NCBI GenBank assembly: GCA_025716815.1
Contig: JAIXMN010000004.1
Span: 1-64,000 of the forward strand
Source of the DNA: Dichotomocladium elegans
Lineage: Eukaryota; Mucoromycota; Mucoromycetes; Mucorales; Lichtheimiaceae
Direction of reading: 5' to 3'
Length of the DNA: 64,000 nt
Every line of letters starts with the position of its first letter. The stretch's first letter is position 1. Made by a program: the position numbers and the translations under genes. This document shows positions 42,878 to 53,343 of this stretch, in pieces. The notes beneath the pieces were generated by a model. That model made no database searches and was not told where the DNA came from. It saw only the letters and a list, made by a program, of their open reading frames with translations.

Positions 42878-44018
42878 ACGGTAAAGCACCGTCCACCGTT
42901 CCTTGTACCAACCCACTGTCACCTTTAATCATAACATGTATGTAAAAAGGGCCAACCCGTCATGTTGAGAGATAACGACGTAGGAACAATATTTCAGGGA
43001 CACTGGAGGATATGTTCACCATTTTCTATGGTATCGTATGAGAGACACTCACCTATACCGCCTCCATGTAATTCAAACTTGTGGTTACAACTACATAGAT
43101 AAATCTCTGGAGTAATGCTGTCTGATCCAATGGTGTTAACAAGCATGCTGACGTACTATATGACATTCCCGGCCAATGCGTTTACAAGGACACAAATCAA
43201 CGACTTTGCTGCCATGAAATCAGAGCTTTAGCTGCTTGTAAAATGTGCCGGGATGAAAGCGATTTATTGCAGGGACGAGCGTAGGCATTTATCACATTAT
43301 TGCAGCAGTACTATGTCGACTGAGAACTCGTGCGGAATTTGGGAGTGAAACGTTCAGGACGGTGATGAAGGGAAGGGAACACATATTTTCCGTTCTACTT
43401 CCCACAGTAAAAATAGTAAAATTTTTCGCTGCTTACGGCAGTCGCTTTTTTTCTTGTAGCCCCAATCCCTCGGCTGTAATCGACACCTCCATTCGACCTG
43501 CTCAATCACTAGTGGAGAAACTAAAAATAACTATACCCATGTGAGTGCATTACAGAAGCATAGCGAGTTTAACTCCTTTCCGAATAAAAGCCATCTTCTT
43601 TCCGAACAACATTGTACAACTTCGAATTGTATATACAACCGCGATTTATTTAAAGACTTCGTCCGAATGCTCTCAGTGGATGATTACGATAAATCGAGGG
43701 ACGTTTTGCGGATAACAGAGTGCAGGCTTCCGAATGAAATGTCTGTCAGAGAACGAATGAATCAAATCCTCTAGTTCGAAAGAAAGCTTTGCGCCTGTCC
43801 GAAAAATTGAGTTCTCCAACTACGAAAAAGCATTGTGAGGATTTCCGAAAAATTCGGTTCTCGTTTCTGGATAAACCTTGAACCCGACCGTGAAAAATCA
43901 AGTCGAGCTTTCCGAATTACAACAACACCATATCCGATTTTCACTTCCTAGTTTTCGGATAACTATCACCGTGTCCGAAAAACTTTTACAAAATGCAAAC
44001 TTCTTGTGAAAAGTCCTG
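42878..44018 (-). repeat. right long inverted arm of TA element copy 1
   Basis: Inverted copy of 38574-39714, with the TTCGGA / TCCGAA cluster at its outer end. Confidence 0.9.
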
Positions 44019-44020
44019 TA

Positions 44021-44071
44021 GGAGTTTGGCTGCATACACGATTGATGACCATTACAAGTTTGGTCGTTACA
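44021..44071 (-). repeat. element B 3' LTR, right part
   Basis: GGAGTTTGGC...GGTCGTTACA, the end that meets pol. The polypurine tract follows on the minus strand as GGAGGGGAGGTAC just before the LTR start (44072-44085). Confidence 0.85.
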
Positions 44072-44083
44072 GTACCTCCCCTC

Positions 44084-45889
44084 CTAAGCTCGAGTACCAC
44101 GAGAGCGCCGAGAGCGGCGAGGTTGGCGGGGAGCAGGACCGGGCTTGGTAGGACAACGTAGGTGGAAGTCACGAACGGACTCCGAAGCATTCCAAAGATG
44201 CGATGCCGGTTCCCACGTATTTTCGGACGGGTCTGGGTATCCTTTCCACGCAACCAAATACTGTAATTGTCCACGACGAATGCGGCTGTCCAGAACTTCG
44301 TCAACCTCGTAATGTTGCTGACCTTGAACTTCCACAGGCGGCGGAGGAGCGGGCACGCGTTCAGGAATGTCAGGGAGGCTAGGGTCGTCGCGGGGGGTCA
44401 ACAAGGAAACATGGAAAACAGGATGGACTTGCATGGTGTCCGGTAATTCTGACTTGAAAGCATGTGTACCAACGGCAGAAATAATCTTGAACGGGCCGAG
44501 GCGAGCATGATCCAGTTTCGGTGACGGTCTGGCAGTCTTGATATTTTTCGCTGATAAATAAACGAAGTCGCCAACATGGAGCTGTGGTGGCACGCGATGG
44601 TGCTCATCGTAATAGGCGGCTTGGGTACGTTGAGCCAGTAATATTTCTGACTTGAGGGAGTCATGCAATTCCTTCAACTGTTGTACGAACCCTTCGGATG
44701 ACGCGGATATGCCCGAGGGTGGAGCGGATGCCAGAGAAAATCGTGGATGAAAACCGAAAGTTGACTCGAACGGGGTGTGCTGTGTACTGGATTGCAAGGA
44801 ATTATTATAACTAAATTCTGCCATTGGAAGGAGGGATACCCAATTGTCTTGCTGGTAGTTTAGGTATGCTCGGAGATACTGTTCGAGGATTGCGTTGGTA
44901 CGTTCTGTCTGTCCATCGGTTTGTGGATGAAAAGCTGTGGACATGTTAGCTTGGATATTGAGAAGTGCGAGTAACGAGCGCCAGAAACGAGACGTGAACA
45001 CAGAACCGCGATCTGAGACGATGTCATCAGGAAGACCATGTAACCGAAAAATGTTTTGACAAACAGCTCAGCAAGATCCTTGGCCGAAATCGTGTCTTGG
45101 CATGGTATGAAATGCGCCATCTTTGTCAAGCGATCAACGACCACCCAAACGGAATTATAACCCTCAGAGAGTGGCAACCCAACGATGAAATCCATACTGA
45201 TAGATGACCAGGGGCGTGACGGGATTTGCAAGGGCTTCAATTGACCGGGTGGAGCTTGTCGTGATGGTTTTGAGCGCTTACATATGCGACAATTGAATAC
45301 ATACCGGTTTACAAATTTTCGCATTCCTGGCCAGTAATATCGCCGAGAGAGCAATTCGCATGTCTTTGCTTGGCCGAAATGGCCTGCTGCTATATTGTCA
45401 TGGTGATTTTGCAATAATTCGAGCTTCAGGGTGTTGCTGTCCGGTATGCAAATGCGATTGTCGACTAAGAGCAGCCCTGATTCTTGGTCAATAGTATATC
45501 GCTGCAACCTACCACGCAGGTTATGCGGGATGCTATCTGGATGTTGTGCCAGGTCGAAAAGTCGTTGATATTTACTGTCAGTCAAGGAAGCATCTTGGAT
45601 CCTTGATAGCAGTGCAACATCTGTCGGGCAGCTCGATATTGTTCCAGCACCACCTGCCCTGCGCGGAAGATCGATGCAATGGGCTGTTTATCGCCATCCT
45701 CCCCCTCCCTGAAGGCAAAATCGGGGCGGCGAGAGAGGGCATCGGCCTTGGGGTTTTTACCTGCGGGGCGGTAAGTGACCCTGAAATCCTCGACCTCGCT
45801 CAGCTTGATGGACCAGCGCGCATGTCGGCGATTAAGGACCCGGGCATTACTGGACATAAAATGCTCCAGGTTTTTATGGTCTGTGTATA
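44084..45889 (-). pseudogene. element B pol: RNase H end, integrase, chromodomain
   Basis: From the MULE border (45889): [20 protein letters not shown] (RNase H end), KADALSRR, integrase zinc domain (H-x3-H: HFGQAKT; C-x2-C: CRICKRSK), core (SISMDFIVGLP; DRGSVFTSR region; GQTERTN), GPF module (ARLGPFKIIS) and chromodomain (YEVDEVLDSRIRRGQLQYLV...WKGYPDPSENTWEP). Single-base shifts break the frame near 45620 and near 45055, the latter at an A-run. Order and content are those of a Tf-like chromovirus. Confidence 0.9.
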
Positions 45890-47099
45890 CAGGATTTTCG
45901 GTTGGCTACCGGCCAAAGGTAGGAAAGAAATAATAGGGTGGAGTATTTTTTCGAGAAGTGCAAGAAAAGAATAATTGAAGCAATAATATTTCAAGAAGCG
46001 GAAGGGAAGAATTCCGGAAAGAACTACCTCTATGTCTATAGTATGAAAAAGGATTATGGTTGGAGAAAGGAATTGCCGGTTGAAGTATGCGTTTCGCCTT
46101 GGGAAAGCACCTTGTGTCTATAGTCCGATTTGTATTCCCTGTTTTCATTTTTGTGGTGGAAAGTTGACGAAAGGAATAGTCCAAGTGAAGATAATTTTCG
46201 CGGCACCAATGATTCAGACCAATGGGTGGCATTTTTCGTAGCACAGACGTCGTAGTCTATAGGAAAATATATTAGCGTCAACAACGGTTATTTTCGCGGG
46301 TAGGATTAGATTCGCATGCTGCTACCTTTATTCGTAGGGTGCACGATATTCATCAGAAGAGAGCCTTTATGCACGCAAACGTTTGACAGTTTTACTATAA
46401 AAGGACATATGAGGAAGACACTTCTTGAAAGAGACAAACAGCCGCGTACCTTTTGTACGCTTTGAAAATAAAGAGCACAGGGCGCTTTTTTGCGAAAAAT
46501 TTTTTTTGGCATCTCTTCCACTCCTATTTTTATTTTGTTTTTTTTTCACAATGCCTGAACACGAGTCTTCCGCCTTGGACGGTCTCCGCTCGACATTTAA
46601 AGATTGACATCTGAAAGCCCCCAAACAAACTCAGAAGTGTTCAGCTTATATCTTCTGATGCGTAGTGTGGTGAAGAATGTCGCGTAAACAGCAGCTCTCT
46701 ACGATTTTCTCAGTTTTCCTCGCAAATCCGCGGTTGTTAATCGTTGCAGAAGTACAGCACTGTTTTATCACCCTGCTCAGACAGATCACTAAGCAGATGT
46801 CGAGATCTGTTGTTGCAAGAAGACAATTTTGCTTCCATGAAGATCTGGTCTTAAAATTTCATGGGCGCCCCTTGGTATTTTGTAAGCAAAAAAAAAGACG
46901 AAAAAGGTTCTGTCCTTATTCCAGTTCGGCATTTTCAGCATCTCCTGCATTCAGTAATGTTTTTTGCTTCATCTCGATCGGCATTCGACAAATCTACGCG
47001 TCATTGCTTACTCAGATCTTAATGTCGCGTTTTCTCTTCATGGGGGAGGCAATGTTGGGATTTCAGCAGTTTGATCAGACAAGCTAATTAGCTACATTG
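45890..47099 (+). repeat. left long inverted arm of TA element copy 3
   Basis: 1,210 bp, ends at GCTACATTG. Starts with CAGGATTTTCGGTTGGC followed by a small palindrome (CGGT..ACCG). Confidence 0.93.
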
Positions 47100-47360
47100 C
47101 GCAGATTATAAAAATTCTTGTTATTAAGGAAACAATCTCTAAAAGCGGTTCTGGCGATGGATGTTATTGTTTGATCGCTTATCGTCCCGAAGTTCTGATC
47201 GCAAGGCGCGTAATTGCTCTGATGCGCGATTCAAAATGGGAATGGCATTGTACGCGTAATTTGTGGAATTCACCGCATCTCGTTCATCAACCAGCAAGTT
47301 AAGCATGTCGTGGTACCTATACCAGTTGGCTCAAAGTGGATTACTTGTAAGTTGAATTAA

Positions 47361-48743
47361 CTACCTGCTGATCGCTGCTTGCAATAATTGCTCTTGATCC
47401 ACTTGCTGATTAACGACGATCTCCGCCTGAGATCGGCGCAAGTCTAGTAAGCCAATGCGCTTTACTCTGTTTAATAGGTACATGTGCTTACAGAGCGCAT
47501 GGCTGCGCCGGAAATCGGGACAAGTGCAAGCCGTCATTTTGTTATTCTCGATTGCAATTGTGTAAGATATGGTACTGTCTGTGAATGATACCACAGTTGC
47601 AGACGTTTCAGTGTACCCAGTGATCATTTCAGATGCATCGTCCTCTGTTTAATAAGTCCATTATTACATGCTTATACTAATACTGACTATATACTAGATC
47701 ACATGGAATAATTCTAGAAATAGTGGCAGTGGTGCATAAAGCAAGGAACTTACCATGAATATCTCTCGCAGCCCTATACCGTTGCTGCTCTGCCCTGGTC
47801 ATCACGCTTGGCCTTACCAGCAGAGCCGTTTGTACATGGTCTGTCATCAGCGAAGGCAGCACAACATCCCAAAGAATGTACACCAGTACGTTCACGCGTT
47901 GCCGCTTCAGCCCAGCCAGGTAAACCTCTTTCAGGGATTGATGCCAACTTTCAATGAAATTGTTGGTGTCAATATGATAGTTCCCCTAAAATAAAACCTG
48001 AGTAAGCACTTATCTCTTATAATAGCATTGTGTACCTGACGCCAAACTCTGGACCATTTCTCTTTCTTGGGAAGGTAGTGGTCATCAAAATAAGCAATGA
48101 GTTCATCAGTATCCCATTCAGCTTCATGGTGCTCAATCCACATAACGAGTTCATCGTGCAAGCAATCAAAGTCCTCGACGTTCTCTGCATACATCATTCC
48201 CATGAGGTACTTTAAGGCGTCGTCACGATGTTGGCGCTTCTCTTGGATCGTTTTTCTGATTCCTAAACGGGGCATCACCTTAGCCCGAAGGTTCTTGCGC
48301 CATGCGCGAATGATGTGCCAGAAACAGAGCAAGATTTCGCATTCATCACCAAAGACCGTAGTGATGGCAAGGATCTCCGTGTTGGAATTGTCAATCATTA
48401 TCTTTTCTGGATGAAAGCCGACGTCGATCTTCAGCCATCTGAGCCATTCAGCAATGGGATAGTGGGCTTCTGAGTTGGTGATCATCCAACACAATGGCGC
48501 TCCTTTTCCAGTTTGGTGTGAACGCACAACAATGGTGTAAAGGAAGCAATGGGATCCTGGTTTGTACACGCAGGTCTTGTGAGTTGAATCCATGCAAATC
48601 AAGCTGCCGTTCTCAAATAATGTCTACCGTGAAGATTAGCACATATGGTTTAACGAAGCACCAAAGCAGTTTGAAGATTAAGATACCTGTCGTTGCCACT
48701 GTTCGGCAGCTTCTTCGACGAGATTTTGTGGCATTGCCTATAC
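47361..48743 (-). CDS. MULE-type transposase of TA element copy 3 (5' end uncertain)
   Basis: Exons from about 48736 to 48689, 48623-48036, 47985-47754 and 47644-47361; introns of 65, 50 and about 109 nt, GT-AG. Visible: MPQNLVEEAAEQWQRQ, then LICMDSTHKTC (first Asp), FLYTIVVRS, IMIDNSNTEI (second Asp), CFWHIIRAWRKNL, TNNFIESWHQSLKEVYL, and the SWIM finger ACTCPDFRRSHALCKHMYLL. No stop codon. The N-terminal FAR1-like finger is absent between the arms; the first exons, if any, must lie in the right arm (48743-49210), where short frames exist but are not convincing. Confidence 0.82.
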
Positions 48744-49952
48744 AATGTAGCTAATTAGCTTGTCTGATCAAACTGCTGAAATCCCAACATTGCCTCCCCC
48801 ATGAAGAGAAAACGCGACATTAAGATCTGAGTAAGCAATGACGCGTAGATTTGTCGAATGCCGATCGAGATGAAGCAAAAAACATTACTGAATGCAGGAG
48901 ATGCTGAAAATGCCGAACTGGAATAAGGACAGAACCTTTTTCGTCTTTTTTTTTGCTTACAAAATACCAAGGGGCGCCCATGAAATTTTAAGACCAGATC
49001 TTCATGGAAGCAAAATTGTCTTCTTGCAACAACAGATCTCGACATCTGCTTAGTGATCTGTCTGAGCAGGGTGATAAAACAGTGCTGTACTTCTGCAACG
49101 ATTAACAACCGCGGATTTGCGAGGAAAACTGAGAAAATCGTAGAGAGCTGCTGTTTACGCGACATTCTTCACCACACTACGCATCAGAAGATATAAGCTG
49201 AACACTTCTGAGTTTGTTTGGGGGCTTTCAGATGTCAATCTTTAAATGTCGAGCGGAGACCGTCCAAGGCGGAAGACTCGTGTTCAGGCATTGTGAAAAA
49301 AAAACAAAATAAAAATAGGAGTGGAAGAGATGCCAAAAAAAATTTTTCGCAAAAAAGCGCCCTGTGCTCTTTATTTTCAAAGCGTACAAAAGGTACGCGG
49401 CTGTTTGTCTCTTTCAAGAAGTGTCTTCCTCATATGTCCTTTTATAGTAAAACTGTCAAACGTTTGCGTGCATAAAGGCTCTCTTCTGATGAATATCGTG
49501 CACCCTACGAATAAAGGTAGCAGCATGCGAATCTAATCCTACCCGCGAAAATAACCGTTGTTGACGCTAATATATTTTCCTATAGACTACGACGTCTGTG
49601 CTACGAAAAATGCCACCCATTGGTCTGAATCATTGGTGCCGCGAAAATTATCTTCACTTGGACTATTCCTTTCGTCAACTTTCCACCACAAAAATGAAAA
49701 CAGGGAATACAAATCGGACTATAGACACAAGGTGCTTTCCCAAGGCGAAACGCATACTTCAACCGGCAATTCCTTTCTCCAACCATAATCCTTTTTCATA
49801 CTATAGACATAGAGGTAGTTCTTTCCGGAATTCTTCCCTTCCGCTTCTTGAAATATTATTGCTTCAATTATTCTTTTCTTGCACTTCTCGAAAAAATACT
49901 CCACCCTATTATTTCTTTCCTACCTTTGGCCGGTAGCCAACCGAAAATCCTG
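48743..49952 (-). repeat. right long inverted arm of TA element copy 3
   Basis: Inverted duplicate of 45890-47099. Contains the presumed promoter of the transposase, so the left arm duplicates it in inverse orientation. Confidence 0.93.
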
Positions 49953-49954
49953 TA

Positions 49955-51938
49955 CCATAACTTGATGTTGAGCACCCTGCAGATAATGTCGCCACGTATG
50001 GAAACAATCGACTATTGCTAATAATTCTTTGTCATAGACATTGTAGTTGACTTCTGCTGGATTGAGTTTACGACTATAGAACGCGACGGGGTGAAGGCGA
50101 GAGTCAGTCCCAGGCTGATTCAAGACACCTGCAATTGCAAAATCCGACGCATCTGTTTCGACGAAAATAGGTTTAGATGGGTCGAAATGCTGTAAGACAG
50201 GGGCAGTAGTGAATCGGGTTTTGAGGTCTGTATATGCACGGTCTTGAGCACACGACCAGTGGAAGGGTACACCTTTCTTCAATAATGCCGTCAGAGGAGA
50301 AGAAAGGCGTGCATAGTCGTGGATGAAGCGCCGATAAAAGTTTGCAAACCCCAGAAACACCTGGATATCGTGCACATTCTTGGGCGTGGGCCAATCCTTG
50401 ATGCTGGCTACTTTGGCAGGGTCCATCGTGACACCAGAGCGCCCAACACGGAAACCTAAGAATTCAACTTCGGTGGCATCGAATTCGCACTTCTCGACCT
50501 TCACATACAGCTGAGCCTCGCGTAACTTTTGGAGAACGAGCTGGACATGCTGATCGTGCTGATGTTGAGTGTCGCTGAAGATGAGGATATCGTCTAGGTA
50601 AACAACAACAAAATGATCGAGATACTCCCTGAGTGCATCATTGATCAAAGCTTGGAACGAACCAGGCGCATTGGTTAGCCCGAATGGCATGACGTTATAT
50701 TGAAAATGGCCATATCGGGTCCGGAATGCCGTTTTCCATTCGTCACCTTCTGCGATTCTAATTCGATGATATGCATTCCGGATGTCCAACTTGGTGAAGA
50801 CACTGGCAGACGAGAGGCGGTCCAGCATTTCATTGATGAGAGGGAGTGGGTACCGACTCTTAATGCTGATTTTGTTAAGACCACGGTAATCCACACATAA
50901 ACGCAAGGAACCGTCCTTTTTCTTGACGAAAAGAATCGGGGCGCCAGCAGGACTAGTGGACGGGCTGATAAATCCGTTTTCCAGATTGGTCTTGATGTAT
51001 TCGGCCAGGACTTCGAGCTCGCTCCGCAACAAAGAATAGATGGGGCCATAAGGAACTTGAGTGCCATCGACTAGCGGAATTTTATGATCCACCCCAGGTT
51101 TATGACTAGGAAGAGTGTTAGCCTGATCTTTATTGAATACATCCAAAAATGGATGATACTTAGCAGGTACAGTTGTAGTGCGGACTGAGGCATCCAGTGT
51201 CATCGTGGTGTTAACTGAGACGGCAGCAAGTGAAGAGAGGGAGCCAGTAGGGTCAACATGGATCGAAAATGCTGGTGCACCATTACGTATTAGTTTTTCC
51301 ATCGTGGCAGCAGTGACCATGCATACGTCAGGAAGACATCTGGATGATTTTGTGGCCGGAGACTTGACTGCTTTCACGACTGGCGATGCTTGTAAGCAGG
51401 ATTTTGAACATGCGCTGGATCCAAACGTGATATCTCCTGTAACCCAGTCGATGGACGGATTGTGTTTAGCTAACCATGGCATACCCAAGATGATAGAATG
51501 CTGACCGAGCGACGTGGCGTGCAAAGTGAGGTTCTCATGGTGTTGACCGCTCGACACCCTAACCTGGCATTCCTGAGTAACGGTACCCGAAAGTATTGAG
51601 CGGCCATCAATTGTGCAAACCAGCAGTGGGATATCACTCTTTGTAAGTGGCAGACTATGCTTCCTCACAAAGTTCTCATCGATAAAATTCCCCATCGCCC
51701 CAGAGTCGATCATGGCGAACGTTTCGAGGTTAGTATCGCCGAAAAGGAGCCGAACTGGGAGCTTCAGCGGTTCATGAATTGTCGTAGAAGTAGTAGTTGC
51801 ACATAAGGTTGAGAACGGAGTCGGGGGAGAGAGAGATTGTGTGTTGCCAATATATGGTTTATTGAACTGTATTGATATATCACCCAAGGAGGTCTCTCCT
51901 ATAGTCCTCGGGTGTTGCCTTTTCCCTTCTTCGGGCAA
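49955..51938 (-). CDS. element B pol: protease, RT, RNase H (N-part)
   Basis: Open -1 frame relative to gag from 51938. Protease AMIDSGAMGNFIDE; RT with VKKKDGSLRLCVDYRGLN, MPFGLTNAPGSFQ and YLDDILIFSD; RNase H FVETDASDFAIAGVL ... ELLAIVDCFHTWRHYLQGA. Cut after HQVMV by TA element copy 3 and resumed at 45889. No stops in this part. Confidence 0.93.
51882..51926 (-). promoter_or_regulatory. -1 ribosomal frameshift signal, element B gag/pol
   Basis: GGGAAAA (51920-51926) in gag phase AAG GGA AAA, spacer GGCAA, predicted hairpin CACCC-GAGG / 13-nt loop with the gag stop / CCTC-CTT-GGGTG. Pol is in the -1 frame and overlaps gag by about 40 nt. Confidence 0.7.
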
Positions 51939-52776
51939 GAAAAAGCGTCATGGCCCTCGCCGCCACAGTACAAGCAGAGGCCAAGCTTGCGACGGCGTGC
52001 CTTTTCGTCGGCAGACCAAGGGGCCAAACTTGGTCTAGGCCGCGTCGAGGTCCATGGGTTGCACACCGGAATTTGTGGCAGGAGGTGCAACATGGACAGG
52101 AGCAGAGAATTTTTGTCGTGGGCGGGGCGACTGGTAACGGCGATGGCCTTCTCGATCGCGCATCCTGTTGTCTAGCTCAATTACCTTAGTAACATACTCC
52201 CATAGTGAGGCGGGCATGTCACGGGTGGCGAGCTCATCTTTGACCCGGTCGCGAAGGCTCTTCCGGAAAATGGCCAGGAGAGCGGCGTCATTGAAGTCGG
52301 TTCGCAGAGCAAGTCGACGGAACGTTGCCGCATGTTCCGAGGCAGGTAAGGTTCCTTGGCGCAGATCAAGAAGGGCATTCTCGGTCTCCACTAATTCATT
52401 ACCTGTCCAAATGCTGATCGAAATTCGTCTAGAAAGGCTGGGAAGGATAGCATGCAGGGGTCCAGATCATCAGTGCCGATGTCGTCCAAGTAGGGTTGAG
52501 CCCAGTCGAAAGCACAACCTGACATGAACGAGCACATGTAACAGATCTTGGATAATTCGTCACTGAAGCGATCTTGGCCGACATGGATTGCCATTTTTAC
52601 GGCGTTATGAATGAGCGCACGTCTTCTGCCTTACCAGTGAAGACAGGTGGGTTGTTGAAAGGTGCACCCGATTTTCCGGCTCGCGTAGCAGACGATTCGT
52701 TTAAAGACATGTTTTGCATGGCGTTGGTGATTTCTGCGGCGTTGATCGATGTTGTGTAGTGAATATATTTCACCAT
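51899..52776 (-). pseudogene. element B Gag (two frame breaks)
   Basis: Starts at 52776 (MVKYIHYTTSINAAEITNAM). Reads through NNPPVFTGKAEDVRSFI, CSFMSGCAFDWAQPYL, LDEFRSAFG, a Tf/sushi-type capsid (LRQGTLPASEHAATFRRLA, LATRDMPASLWEYV), then the zinc knuckle CLYCGGEGHDAFSC (C-x2-C-x4-H-x4-C). The frame shifts by one base near 52600 and near 52400, so this copy would not give full Gag unless these are sequence errors. Followed by the frameshift signal. Confidence 0.85.
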
Positions 52777-52980
52777 AAAAGGAATAAAAGAAAAATTGAA
52801 TAAGGTTGCGGGATAATGCAGTAGGTGGATTTGGAGGGAAATACTGAAAACAGAAAGGGTCAAAGGAGTAAGGGGTGAGGAGTTTGGGAATGAACAGAAA
52901 TTTGAGTATAGAGATATGAGAAGGATACAAGAAAAACGAAAAGAGAAGAAAGCAGGTAACACTGAGTGAATCAGTTATAG
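52777..52980. other. element B 5' leader
   Basis: About 200 nt between LTR and gag. Directly after the LTR (minus strand) stands CTATAACTGATTCAC, with no TGG-type primer-site start. No gene. Confidence 0.6.
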
Positions 52981-53343
52981 TGTAATGTTTGGGAGCTGGA
53001 TTGAGACAGGACAAGAAGGGTGTTAGGTGCTTTCCAACAAGACAAGACAAGACAGGACAAGACCAATAGGACAGGACAGGACAGGACAGGACAGGACAGG
53101 ACCGAAGCACAGAGGCCAAGAGAAGAGTTGAACCAGAAGGAATCGTATGGAAACGAAGAAACAAGATAACTGATTGCTCTTTTACTAATGATAATGCTAT
53201 GGCTATATATATATAATACGTGTGTATAAGATTATGGTGAGAAAAGTACTGATAACAACAATTACGAAAGAAAGGGGATTTGGATGGCTAGCTATGGACT
53301 TCGCTGACGATCGATATAGGAGATGTTGGGTTTGGTCGTTACA
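52981..53343 (-). repeat. element B 5' LTR
   Basis: 363 bp. Plus-strand TGTAATGTTTGGG...GGTCGTTACA, with a longer (GGACA)n run (about 53062-53101) than the 3' LTR. Outer flank TTTTT. Confidence 0.9.

Larger units (their letters stand above)
38574..44018 (+). mobile_element. CAGGA-type TA element (copy 1), two genes, 1,141-bp inverted arms
   Basis: TA at 38572-38573 and 44019-44020; ends CGGGACTTTTCAC / GTGAAAAGTCCTG. The arms 38574-39714 and 42878-44018 are inverted and, judging by identical translated frames in both, practically identical apart from the terminal base pair. Between them are two plus-strand genes, A and B, the latter a divergent DDE protein. TA target and IS630-like gene suggest Tc1/mariner ancestry. 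Inserted in the 3' LTR of element B. Confidence 0.88.
45890..49952 (-). mobile_element. CAGGA-type TA element (copy 3) with MULE transposase, 1,210-bp arms
   Basis: TA at 45888-45889 and 49953-49954; ends CAGGATTTTCGG / CCGAAAATCCTG. Removing it plus one TA restores ATG-GTA-TAC (M-V-Y) of element B RNase H. The arms 45890-47099 and 48743-49952 look identical (all translated frames match). The centre encodes a MULE-type transposase with SWIM finger. A 2-bp TA target is not what is known for MULEs (8-10 bp). Confidence 0.9.
38190..53343 (-). mobile_element. Ty3/gypsy chromovirus B with two nested TA-target elements
   Basis: LTRs share the ends TGTAATG / GTTACA (on minus TGTAACGACCAAAC...CATTACA). 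Gag, PR-RT-RNase H and integrase-chromodomain on the minus strand. The 15.2-kb span includes insertions of 5,445 bp (38574) and 4,063 bp (45890), leaving about 5.6 kb. Flanks AATAT and TTTTT do not match, and genes on both outer sides are cut. Confidence 0.9.

Noticed and set aside
46056..49936. The many 60-136 residue open frames mirrored in both arms as genes
   Set aside because: They occur identically in inverted copies, on both strands, and show no conserved motif; they are chance frames in non-coding arms.
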